Source: Eubacterium sp. CAG:248
GTDB taxonomy: Bacteria > Bacillota > Clostridia > Lachnospirales > Lachnospiraceae
Direction: 5' to 3'
Assembly: GCA_000436475.1 (NCBI GenBank)
Contig: FR886194.1
Span: 1-15,556, forward strand
DNA length: 15,556 nucleotides
Part shown: piece after piece, positions 5,894 to 13,600 of the stretch
Position numbering within the stretch: the stretch's first letter is position 1
Layout of the letters: each line of letters opens with the position of its first letter
Translations under genes and position numbers: made by a program
The notes under the pieces: generated by a model
Told to the model about the DNA's origin: nothing
The model's input: the letters and a program-made list of their open reading frames with translations, nothing else
The model's database searches: none

Positions 5894-6301
5894 TTATGAA
5901 TTGCAATAATTACATATCTGCATAGCCGTACCATTTTCCATAACTGAAAAACCATATTTCTCATAAAATGCCACATTCTTTTTCTCTGCTGGCATACAGT
6001 CAATATACAGAAAATTTTTATATTTTTCTTTAATATATTCTATCATTCTTCCTGCAATACCTTTTCCCTGATAGTCAGGATGAACAATTACATAATGTAT
6101 CTGGGCAAGCATTGCTGTATCATCAAGAACCCTTATAAGCCCGACCAGCCTTTCGCCATCCCATACAGTAAGCACTGTAGATGAATTCATAAGTGCTCTA
6201 TATAAACGCTCTGGATAGTTACCTGAAACCCAGTTTATAGATAAAAATAACTCCTGTACCTGTTCCTTTGTAAACTTCTTTTCCTCTGTGTATGTGTACA
6301 T
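5894..6301 (-). CDS. GNAT-family N-acetyltransferase
   Basis: A 135-residue acyltransferase of the GNAT fold, cytosolic, substrate unknown. The acetyl-CoA pyrophosphate-binding loop is in IHYVIVHPDYQGKGIAGRMI (Q-G-K-G-I-A), following the beta-4 strand. The C-terminal part FYEKYGFSVMENGTAMQ is the usual beta-5/alpha-4 region with the conserved tyrosine and G-F. The N-terminal half (LFLSINWVSGNYPERLYRALMNSSTVLTVWDGERLVGLIRV) matches small GNATs of the YfiP/YhhY type. The start at 6299-6301 is chosen because its leader aligns with that of the dehydrogenase gene up to the ATG (GAGGATTATTATG). An ATG at 6367 would read through that conserved leader. It lies downstream of the HxlR gene on the same strand, perhaps partly cotranscribed. 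Confidence 0.8.
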   Translation of the reverse strand: MYTYTEEKKFTKEQVQELFLSINWVSGNYPERLYRALMNSSTVLTVWDGERLVGLIRVLDDTAMLAQIHYVIVHPDYQGKGIAGRMIEYIKEKYKNFLYIDCMPAEKKNVAFYEKYGFSVMENGTAMQICNYCNS

Positions 6302-6400
6302 AATAATCCTCATTTCTGCGCACGTTTTTTCGCATATCAGGCTTGTGTCAAGTGCGCCAAGACACAACTCCTGTGTATAAAAAAATTTATTTTTACTATA
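6302..6400 (-). promoter_or_regulatory. Structured 5' leader, element B (GNAT gene)
   Basis: Between the HxlR stop and the GNAT start. Stem TTGTGTC (6343-6349) with GACACAA (6361-6367) encloses an 11-nt loop. The loop segment GTGCGC (6352-6357, plus strand) is complementary to GCGCAC (6318-6323) in the tail, giving a possible 6-bp H-type pseudoknot. The tail ends GCGCAGAAATGAGGATTATTATG, where GAGG is the ribosome binding site. An A/T hairpin (AAAAA/TTTTT near 6380-6395) precedes the stem as in element A. Pseudoknot formation would place structure right against the ribosome binding site, so translation control is the likely role. Confidence 0.55.
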
Positions 6401-6403
6401 TCC

Positions 6404-6787
6404 TTACCTGTGATAATCACATTTCTGGCACTGTGTCATTTCATTTTCCGTATCTTCCTTATAAAAAATGTCTGACCACTGACAGATACTCTGTAAAATA
6501 GGCACAACAGAACGTCCTTTTTCTGTCAGGGAATATTCAACCCGCGGTGGAATTTCATCGTAAGATTTTCTGTCAATAATTCCAGCTTCTATCAAATCTT
6601 TTAATGTTGCCGCTAAAACTGCATCCGTAATATTATACATTTCCCTGCGGATTTCACTATAGCGAAGTCTTTCATTAGCAGATAAAACACATATAATGCG
6701 CGACTTCCACTTACCACCAAATAACATCAGTCCATATTCAAGAGGACACCGTATATCATCATCTAATTTCTTCTTATATTTAGCCAT
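6404..6787 (-). CDS. HxlR-family transcriptional regulator
   Basis: A 127-residue winged-helix DNA-binding protein of the HxlR family (dimeric, often activators of detoxification or redox genes). Hallmarks are CPLEYGLMLFGGKWKSRIICVL at residues 14-35, the recognition helix around DAVLAATLKDLIEAGII, and the wing RKSYDEIPPRVEYSLTEKGR. The single N-terminal cysteine is C14, the position of the redox-sensing cysteine in Bacillus HypR. A C-terminal C-x-x-C (C120, C123; ending CDYHR) could add metal or thiol chemistry. The ATG follows GAGGG. Promoter elements TTTACT/TATAAT lie just upstream. It is transcribed divergently from the MarR gene and precedes the GNAT gene, which it may control; its target is not proven by the sequence. 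Confidence 0.88.
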   Translation of the reverse strand: MAKYKKKLDDDIRCPLEYGLMLFGGKWKSRIICVLSANERLRYSEIRREMYNITDAVLAATLKDLIEAGIIDRKSYDEIPPRVEYSLTEKGRSVVPILQSICQWSDIFYKEDTENEMTQCQKCDYHR

Positions 6788-6807
6788 AAAAATACCCTCA
6801 AGCGATA

Positions 6808-6835
6808 ATTATAATAAGTGTTCCAGCTAAGTAAA
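6808..6835 (-). promoter_or_regulatory. Promoter of the HxlR gene
   Basis: On the minus strand TTTACT (6830-6835), 16-nt spacer, TATAAT (6808-6813). Transcription should start near 6801, leaving a leader of about 14 nt with a GAGGG ribosome binding site. Confidence 0.5.
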
Positions 6836-6890
6836 ATATAATTCAGTCTGCATTTCTTATTGCATTTGTGATTCTGAATGGGATATTTAC

Positions 6891-6919
6891 TTTACTTATT
6901 AATACATCTATGTTATAAT
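6891..6919 (+). promoter_or_regulatory. Promoter of the MarR gene
   Basis: TTTACT (6891-6896), 17-nt spacer, TATAAT (6914-6919), with an extended -10 TG two bases upstream (TGtTATAAT). It would give a leader of about 168 nt that contains the 40-bp tandem repeat. Confidence 0.6.
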
Positions 6920-6987
6920 ACTTCAAATTTGAACTATTCATTTTTGTAGTTTTTAGTGTAAATGCTATAAAGGTTGCCTGTTTAATG

Positions 6988-7067
6988 TTAATACTACGAG
7001 AACCAACTATTCTATGAAATCTTAATATTAATACTATGACAACTGGTTATCTTATGAAATCTTAATA
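6988..7067 (+). repeat. Two 40-bp tandem repeats in the MarR leader
   Basis: Units 6988-7027 and 7028-7067 are head to tail with period exactly 40 and match at 32 of 40 positions. They are identical at both ends (TTAATACTA and TATGAAATCTTAATA) and differ in the middle, where one reads AACCAACT and the other AACTGGTT, roughly inverted versions of each other. A third partial TTACTATA follows before the ribosome binding site. They lie downstream of the promoter, so they could be operator sites for MarR autoregulation or a foldable leader. Confidence 0.5.
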
Positions 7068-7093
7068 TTACTATAAGGAGGACCAATAATCCT

Positions 7094-7525
7094 ATGAACT
7101 CAGGAATTGAATTCGCGCAGAAAATCAACCTTGCATATAATTCTGTATGCAAGCCGTTTTTACACAAGCTTAATCTTCCACAGACTGCTTTCGATATTCT
7201 TATGTTTCTTGCAAATAATCCTGAATACACTACTGCAAGAGATATAGTTGAAGTAAGAAAGATTAAAGCAAATCTTGTTTCTGTCAATGTGGACAGACTT
7301 GTAGGAGATGGCTACATCATACGAAAAGAAACAGAGGGCGACCGCAGAAAAACCCAGCTTATATGCACACCTGCGGCACAAGAAATAATTAAAGAAGGAC
7401 AGGCTTTACAAAAAGATTTTCTTGAACATCTTTTTGATAATATGGACACTGCCACGAAAGAAGTATTTTTTACGGGTATGAAACAGATTGAAAGTAATCT
7501 TGATAAGATACTTGAAAGAAATTAA
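7094..7525 (+). CDS. MarR-family transcriptional regulator
   Basis: A 143-residue dimeric winged-helix regulator. The DNA-binding region is QTAFDILMFLANNPEYTTARDIVEVRKIKANLVSVNVDRLVGDGYIIRK at about 30-78, followed by the beta wing ETEGDRRKTQLICTPAAQEI with the conserved D-R-R. N- and C-terminal helices form the dimer interface. The start at 7094 follows AAGGAGG, 14 nt upstream. The next gene on the same strand is the TSUP transporter 132 bp downstream, a typical partner for a local MarR repressor, but that gap has its own leader and no clear terminator, so regulation of the exporter is inference. MarR members respond to small aromatic, oxidant or metal signals; the ligand is unknown. Confidence 0.87.
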   Translation: MNSGIEFAQKINLAYNSVCKPFLHKLNLPQTAFDILMFLANNPEYTTARDIVEVRKIKANLVSVNVDRLVGDGYIIRKETEGDRRKTQLICTPAAQEIIKEGQALQKDFLEHLFDNMDTATKEVFFTGMKQIESNLDKILERN

Positions 7526-7589
7526 TTAGATATCAAGAGCAATCTATTTTAGAGGTTTCAACATTATACATATAAATTACACTACTATA

Positions 7590-7657
7590 TTCGTGTCAGT
7601 GCGTACCTGACACGAAACTATTATTATCAAAATCGTGCGCAGAAAAGAGGATATTTT
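7590..7657 (+). promoter_or_regulatory. Structured 5' leader, element C (TSUP gene)
   Basis: A perfect 10-bp stem, TTCGTGTCAG (7590-7599) with CTGACACGAA (7607-7616), has a 7-nt loop TGCGTAC (7600-7606). The loop is complementary over all seven positions (one G-U) to GTGCGCA at 7635-7641, directly before AAAGAGG, the ribosome binding site of the exporter. Stem, loop and tail match elements A and B in layout; the tail GCGCAGAAAAGAGGAT is shared almost base for base. A pseudoknot here would compete with ribosome binding. No intrinsic terminator follows, so control at translation fits better than at transcription. Confidence 0.6.
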
Positions 7658-8434
7658 ATGTCACTATTATTAATTATTGCTGTAACATTTTTTGCTGGTA
7701 TGGGAGCCGGACTTGGTACCGGATTTGCTGGTATGAGCGCCGCTGCCGTAATCAGCCCTATGCTTATCACATTTTTAGGAATGGAGCCTTATATGGCTGT
7801 CGGTATCGCACTTTCTTCTGATGTGCTTGCCAGCGCCATATCAGCTTATACATATGGAAAAAATAAGAACCTTGACATTAAAAACGGACTTATTATGATG
7901 GTCAGTGTTCTTATATTTACAGTTGTTGGAAGCTATGTATCAAGCCTTGTTCCTTCAACAACAATGGGTAACTTCTCCGTATTTATGACATTTCTTCTTG
8001 GAATTAAATTCATCGTAAGACCTGTTATGACTACAAAGGAAGCTATGGAGAGCGTATCAGCTAAGAAACGTGCCATTCAGTCAGTTGTGTGTGGCGTATT
8101 AATTGGCTTTATATGCGGCTTCATCGGTGCTGGCGGCGGTATGATGATGTTACTTATTCTTACTTCCGTACTTGGATATGAACTTAAAACTGCTGTAGGA
8201 ACAAGCGTATTTATTATGGCATTTACAGCATTTACAGGTGCTGTATCACACTTTGCGATTGGCGGAATTCCTGATATAACTGTGTGGATATTATGTATTG
8301 TATTTACATTTATATGGGCAAGAATTGCCGCTGTATTTGCAAATAAAGCCACTCCAAAGACACTCAACCGCGCAACTGGTGTTATCCTTGTCATACTTGG
8401 CATAGTTGTTATGCTTTTCTCCTACATAAGATAG
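7658..8434 (+). CDS. TSUP-family (TauE/SafE) membrane transporter
   Basis: A 258-residue inner-membrane protein of the TSUP family, exporters or importers of sulfite, sulfoacetate and related organic anions. It has about eight hydrophobic helices. The two family half-repeats are visible: GFAGMSAAAVISPMLITFLG with MEPYMAVGIALSSDVLASAIS early, and GFICGFIGAGGGMMMLLILT with YELKTAVGTSVFIMAFTAFTGA later. The loop YGKNKNLDIKNG after the second helix is typical. The ATG follows AAAAGAGGATATTTT, part of a pseudoknot-prone leader. The MarR gene upstream may be its regulator. Substrate unknown. Confidence 0.88.
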   Translation: MSLLLIIAVTFFAGMGAGLGTGFAGMSAAAVISPMLITFLGMEPYMAVGIALSSDVLASAISAYTYGKNKNLDIKNGLIMMVSVLIFTVVGSYVSSLVPSTTMGNFSVFMTFLLGIKFIVRPVMTTKEAMESVSAKKRAIQSVVCGVLIGFICGFIGAGGGMMMLLILTSVLGYELKTAVGTSVFIMAFTAFTGAVSHFAIGGIPDITVWILCIVFTFIWARIAAVFANKATPKTLNRATGVILVILGIVVMLFSYIR

Positions 8435-8701
8435 TGAACAGCTTTTTCTTTTTATCTGTTTTAGCAGTTGCAGCTTATGACATACCACCAGAATTATATG
8501 TATTATTAGAACTTACTCCCGCTACTGACATACCTTATTCCTCCATATTCTTTTTTAATTATTATTAACTATAAAAATCAACTTACATCTCTAGCAACTT
8601 CTGCATTTAATAAATAAATGACACTATGTAGTAAATATTAATATATTTTAACAACCAGAACTATAGTTTTATAAAATAATATAAAATTAAAACATACAAA
8701 A
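8435..8701. other. Gap without gene between TSUP and DUF2798 genes
   Basis: AT-rich spacer between convergent genes. After the TSUP stop a weak ACAG/CTGT pair with T-runs (8438-8465) could be a poor terminator. I see no gene or repeat in the remainder before the strong hairpin at 8702. Confidence 0.3.
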
Positions 8702-8736
8702 ACACAGCGTATAACAATCTGTCTAATACGCTGTGT
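8702..8736 (-). terminator. Intrinsic terminator of the DUF2798 gene
   Basis: A perfect 11-bp stem ACACAGCGTAT (8702-8712) with ATACGCTGTGT (8726-8736) and a 13-nt loop. On the minus strand it is followed by TTTTTGTATGTTTT. It lies about 35 nt past the stop codon of the DUF2798 gene; on the plus strand the T-tract is lacking, so it is mainly one-directional. Confidence 0.75.
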
Positions 8737-8771
8737 CTACATAATATTTATATTAAATTGTTAATTAATTC

Positions 8772-9251
8772 CTAAGCTACTTCTATCTCTTCCTGTGTGC
8801 TGCCTTTTCTTACAAATATAGCTCTGAATATAAGTCTTACAAGTGGTCCACAGTAGAACATCTGGTAAAGTATTGCCATTGGGAAGTTCATAGCCCATGT
8901 CTTAATCCACATTCCAAAAGATGACTCTTTGAAAAGGATTGTTGCAACAAGGCTCATAATCGGACACATAATGCAGCATATACATATTGATATTGCATAT
9001 GTGATAAACTGTGGTCTGTCTGTTGGCTTCATAACAGTAAATGCCAGCATCCTTGCCAGCCTTCCAACTATAAAGAACTCAAGAATGAAAGCAACTGGTA
9101 CCATTATTGGTAACTCGTGTAATGCTGCAATAAAAGTTGTTCCATCAACTGTTCCTGTGTTAAGAGCTATATTATAAACAACCATTCCATAAACCATAAT
9201 AGTTGCCATAATAATTGTGAATACTACGTCTTGAAATTTGTTTTTTGGCAT
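8772..9251 (-). CDS. DUF2798 family four-helix membrane protein
   Basis: A 159-residue inner-membrane protein of unknown function. Four hydrophobic helices at about 8-30, 45-66, 81-106 and 118-146. The first helix is preceded by MPKNKFQ and followed by YNIALNTG; the next region HELPIMVPVAFILEFFIVGRLA and later ICCIMCPIMSLVATILF and MNFPMAILYQMFYCGPLVRLIFRAIF are recognisable DUF2798 features. The family is widespread in Firmicutes and has no established role; it is often annotated simply as a hypothetical membrane protein. It is monocistronic, with a near-consensus promoter, a hairpin over the ribosome binding site and an 11-bp terminator, so it appears tightly regulated. The ATG follows AAGGAGGATTTTTTT. 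Confidence 0.8.
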   Translation of the reverse strand: MPKNKFQDVVFTIIMATIMVYGMVVYNIALNTGTVDGTTFIAALHELPIMVPVAFILEFFIVGRLARMLAFTVMKPTDRPQFITYAISICICCIMCPIMSLVATILFKESSFGMWIKTWAMNFPMAILYQMFYCGPLVRLIFRAIFVRKGSTQEEIEVA

Positions 9252-9257
9252 AAAAAA

Positions 9258-9312
9258 ATCCTCCTTAATGATAACTTAACTCAATGTGTTGTTCGTTATC
9301 ATCCAGGAGGAT
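9258..9312 (-). promoter_or_regulatory. Leader hairpin that sequesters the DUF2798 ribosome binding site
   Basis: ATCCTCC (9258-9264) is complementary to GGAGGAT (9306-9312), and GATAAC (9270-9275) to GTTATC (9295-9300), with a 5-nt internal loop and a 19-nt apical loop. On the minus strand the first strand formed is ATCCTCC and the second is the actual ribosome binding site, AAGGAGGAT, nine bases before the ATG. The folded RNA therefore blocks translation initiation and must be opened by a ligand, protein, RNA or temperature change. The class is not recognised. Confidence 0.6.
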
Positions 9313-9347
9313 GTTTCGTTTCCAATAAAACCATTTAAAGCCTGCAT

Positions 9348-9377
9348 ATTCTATCATATAGAAAGCTATACAGTCAA
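9348..9377 (-). promoter_or_regulatory. Promoter of the DUF2798 gene
   Basis: On the minus strand TTGACT (9372-9377), 18-nt spacer, TAGAAT (9348-9353), with extended -10 TG (TGaTAGAAT). A start near 9341 gives a leader of about 90 nt that contains the ribosome-binding-site hairpin. Confidence 0.7.
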
Positions 9378-9379
9378 GT

Positions 9380-9450
9380 GTTTTTACTCTATTGTAATAA
9401 TGCTATTGTAATAATGCGTAATAATGTATTTTTACTCTATCGTAATAATG
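9380..9450. repeat. Short direct repeats at the 3' end of the BMP gene
   Basis: The 22-base end of the BMP gene (tttttactctat-C-gtaataatg, from about 9429) recurs at about 9380 with T instead of C, and the last 14 bases appear again between. It looks like a small tandem duplication of the gene's 3' tail beyond the stop codon. No function is evident. Confidence 0.4.
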
Positions 9451-10673
9451 TCCTTTAATATATAGTTAAACGATGGTGCCGAGCTGTCTTTATTTTCCAC
9501 AAAGCCCTCTCTAAGGTCTATAATATCATTGGGATTATCAGTATTTACACCTATGTAGTCACCTTTAAACACAGTAAGTTTTCCCTTCTTAAACTGCTCG
9601 ATAACATCTGCTACCATTTCCTTAGTTCCATCTGCAACAACAATATCATTAAACTCAAGCATTGAAACCCAGTCTTCATCGAAGCCTGCTCCCACATCAT
9701 TACCATGTATATTACCTCTGATGTTCTTCTCAATCACCTTTCCATTAAGAACAGCATCAACTGCTGCCTTCATATATGGTTTCCAGTTAATCTTACAGCC
9801 CGTAAGATATGTAGTTGGTGCTACATCAAACATACTCTGGTTATAGCTTACATTAAAAACTGGTACATCTGAGGCTGTTTCCTCACAGGCAGTCGCTGGT
9901 CCTGCTGTATCTGAATGCTGTGATATAATAATGCATTTCTCATTTATAAGTTCTCTTGCATACTTCTTTTCAGTACGGTAATCATTCCACTTATATGTAT
10001 ACTTTACTGTCATGGTAGTATTACCCACAACCGATCTTGCGCCAAGCAAAAAAGCTGTATATCCTGATATAACCTCCGCATTAGGATACGCTGCAACATA
10101 TCCTATCTTAGCCTCATTTTCTGTTATTATCCCTTCTGATATAAGCTCCCTCAGCTTTATACCCGCCGCAACTCCTGCTGCATATCTTCCTTCATATATG
10201 GCACCCATAAATGTATGATAATTAGCATAGTATGGCTCCTCATTAGCGTTAGAGCATGTTGCCATGCAAAACTGCACATCTGGATACCTGCCAGCCAGCT
10301 CCTTAGTTGTTTCACCATAGTTATAGCTTGTAGAAAATATCAGATTACAGCCTGCATTTACAAGTCTTTCAAGATATTCTCTTTCTGTTCCCTCGGCAAC
10401 ATTATACATATGCATAACTTCTACCTTATCGCCATACTCTTCCTTAATGTCAGCAAGTGCCTCTATGAAATTGTCTGTATATGCAGTACTTGCATCACCT
10501 ACATATATTATCCCCACCTTGATTCTCTTGTCTTCATCTTTTCTTGAATAAACCATACAGGCACCTATGATGATACTTACTGCAACACATGTTATAAAAG
10601 TTATGATACTCTCCCTGCTTACTATATAAGACAGCATCCTACCGGATATTTTCTTAATATTACTTATCTTCAT
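9432..10673 (-). CDS. Membrane-anchored BMP-family (PnrA/Med-like) binding protein
   Basis: A periplasmic-binding-like protein of the basic membrane protein family, whose known members bind purine nucleosides. It begins in the cytoplasm, has one hydrophobic segment near residues 22-42, and exposes the binding domain outside. The domain runs KVGIIYVGDASTAYTDNFIEAL, then FSTSYNYGETTKELAGRYPDVQF, GAIYEGRYAAGVAAG, KIGYVAAYPNAEVISGYTAFLLGA and SQHSDTAGP, in family order. VSIIIGAC (cysteine near residue 39) could be a lipobox, so it may be a lipoprotein instead of helix-anchored. Start chosen at ATG 10671-10673, preceded by GGGTGG and overlapping the sensor gene by 14 nt; an earlier ATG at 10703 is less well placed. 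No ABC permease or ATPase adjoins, so it may deliver ligand information to the HD-GYP sensor and not to a transporter. Confidence 0.75.
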   Translation of the reverse strand: MKISNIKKISGRMLSYIVSRESIITFITCVAVSIIIGACMVYSRKDEDKRIKVGIIYVGDASTAYTDNFIEALADIKEEYGDKVEVMHMYNVAEGTEREYLERLVNAGCNLIFSTSYNYGETTKELAGRYPDVQFCMATCSNANEEPYYANYHTFMGAIYEGRYAAGVAAGIKLRELISEGIITENEAKIGYVAAYPNAEVISGYTAFLLGARSVVGNTTMTVKYTYKWNDYRTEKKYARELINEKCIIISQHSDTAGPATACEETASDVPVFNVSYNQSMFDVAPTTYLTGCKINWKPYMKAAVDAVLNGKVIEKNIRGNIHGNDVGAGFDEDWVSMLEFNDIVVADGTKEMVADVIEQFKKGKLTVFKGDYIGVNTDNPNDIIDLREGFVENKDSSAPSFNYILKDIITIE

Positions 10674-13600
10674 CTGCTTCACCACCCTTATACAGACTAT
10701 CAATGTCTATCCTGCCACTATTAATAAGTCTAAGCATAATATCCACAAGCTCCGGGTCAAACTGTGTGCCGCTGCCTCTTCGTATTTCCCCTAAAACATA
10801 GTCCTTATCAAGTTTCTTTCTATACACTCTGTTAGCTGTCATGGCATCAAATGTATCTGCTATTCCGATAATTCTTGCATTAAGCGGTATCTCTTCCCCT
10901 TTAAGACCATACATATATCCTTTTCCATCGTATCTCTCATGATGATAAAGTGCTCCTTCCTCAACGTGATTTACAAGAGTAAAGCTTTTAAGTATTTCTG
11001 CTCCTTTTTCAACATGTGATTTCATAATGGCATACTCTTCATCTGTAAGTCTTTCCGGTTTGTTAAGTATTCTGTCTGGAATACCTATCTTTCCTATATC
11101 ATGAAGCAATGCCGCTTTTCTAAGGTTTTCACATTCTTCATCAGTATATCCAAGCTCCTTTGCTATCATAACTGAATACTCAGATACTCTTAGTGAATGT
11201 TGGCTTGTATTAACATCCTTTGCATCAACAGTCCTTGCAATAGTAAGAACTGTTTCGTTTCCCATCTCAAGCTGTTTCTTTACGAATTCAAGCTCTTTTT
11301 TCTGAAAATCAAGGGTTCTTTTAATCTGTGTATGGAATATTATCCACGTAAGATATGCAACTATAAGTGCAAATATTCCGACCATATACACCTTAAACCA
11401 CCAATAGTCATATATCTTAGCTTCCTTGATAATTGTATATGTGTTTTCAGATATTGGTACCTTGCCATTTTCATCAAGAACTGACAAATGAAATGTATAT
11501 GTGCCTACAGGTATGTTCATATATATTATATTAGTCAGATCACTTTGTAATATTATCCTTGGTTCAGCATCATACCCTTCCAGATATATGCTTACATAAG
11601 GAGTATTAACAGAATAGTTTATAATCTCAGGGAACATCTCTATCATCTGTGCTTTACTATCAATATAAAGTTCTTCCCCTCTTTTTACCCTGAGACTTTC
11701 TCCATCTACCTTTACAGACTTCATCTGTATACGATATGATCTTATTCTGGCACTATAATCATTGAGATTGACTATCATTACACCATCATCTGTTGACATG
11801 TACATATTATTATTCACATCAATATAATCCCATGCATTAGGTGTTAGTGCTCTTTCAAGTCCACAATCCCCATTAAGAAGCTTATAATCAAGTTCTTTTC
11901 CAGAAAGTAAGGCATTCTTATCAACAACATATATTCCGGCTGAGCCCAGCACAAAAAGATTATCATTGTTTCCATTAACTACATTGTAATTATTATAGTA
12001 AGGAAAATTATCCAATATTCTTATAATGCCTGACTTATCCATATAACAAAGACTGTTACTTGTTACTATAAATATACCTTCACCAGAATCATTCTTTACC
12101 ATTCTTAGTATAACCGCTGAGCTAAGACCATCATCCTTATCATAATTATCTATTACTCTTCCATCACTAATAACTTCTATTCCATTGCCATCTGTTCCTG
12201 CAAGTATTACTCTTCCATAATCTGGTATATCTGTTTCAAGAGTACATAAAACCTTACTATTTTTCATGGAATAACCCATATTGCCGGTGACAGCTTCATC
12301 TACAATATAACTAAGTCCTGTATCACCTGCTGCAAGCATTGTATTATCACTTAACTCTGTTATAGTCCTGTATCTGTTTCCACTTAGTCCATTATTCTCA
12401 TCATATCTTATAATTTCACCACTATATGTAACCTCATATATTCCTTTGCCGGTTGTACATATCCACATATTATTTTTACTATCTGTTGTTATGCACCTTA
12501 TTCTTACGTTATCAAGCTCTTTTACAAGTTTATTCACAAGCTCATTTAAATCGCTGTCCAACTTTTGAATATAATCACTATCAGCTGTAATACTGCCTGC
12601 AGCTGCATATGAAACGGCAATTCCACTATCTGTACCTATATAATAATTTCCATTCCACATTGTCACTGTGTTTACAACCAGATTTTCATCATTATATTCA
12701 TAATTAAGCTGTGTAAATGCTGATCTGCTTAATCTTAACAGCCCAAGTCTTGATGATGTAAACCAGAGATTTCCCTGATAATCTGCTGTCATATGATCTA
12801 TTGAATTATTAAAGCTGCCTGTATCAATGTTTATAAACTGATTCTTGCTGTCATAATATCCTATACCATTATCTGCACATACAAAAAGTGTGGCATTTTC
12901 GGTTAATGTGTTATCTACAAAATATATTTCTTTAATATTATTAAGTTCATTGCAGCTTATGCTTTCTGTAAGTACATAAGCATTATTATTTATATTATAT
13001 TTATCTATATTTCCTTTTGATGTTCCCACATAAAGCATACCGGCATCATCAAATGAACACGTTGTATATCTTCCACCATCTGATGCACTATATTCTGAAA
13101 TAACTGCTGCATTTTTTACAATACTAAGCTGTCCATTATCACTAACGACCGCTATGTTACCATTCTTATCAGAATCTGCACTTACAGCATATTTTATATC
13201 ATCTATATAGCTTTTAACTGTTAATCCACCAGCCAGAGAAACTACTGACATAGCACCTGTCGTGCCAATATAGTAATCACCATCAGAACCCTGTGTTATA
13301 CACTTTACGGAATCAGCTGATAAGCCTTCCTTTTCTGATACAACATTTATGATTGTTTCATCAATCATTATCGATACGCCGCCATCATTGGTTCCTATCC
13401 ATAATCTGCCCTCTTCATCTTTATACAGACAGTTTACAGTCTTAACAGAGGCATATTCATCCACCCATTTAAACTCTGTACCATTATACCTGTATAAACC
13501 ACCATAAGTTCCTATCCATAGTATTCCATCATTAGTCTGTGCTATATCATTGGCACGGCCGCCTGGTATTCCGTTTTCTCTTCCGTAAACTGTCTGCAGA

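Noticed and set aside
6302..6367. Longer N-terminus for the GNAT protein starting at 6367
   Set aside because: The extra 22 codons read through the structured leader shared with the dehydrogenase gene, have no family similarity, and an ATG with a conserved ribosome binding site lies at 6299-6301.
6988..7067. Possible CRISPR array
   Set aside because: Only two directly abutting units without spacers; the divergence is internal, as in a tandem duplication, and no cas genes are present.
7590..7657. Assignment of the leader to a known riboswitch (preQ1, SAM-II, guanidine, fluoride)
   Set aside because: The H-type pseudoknot layout is similar, but conserved bases of those classes were not found in the loops or tails, and the downstream genes do not fit.
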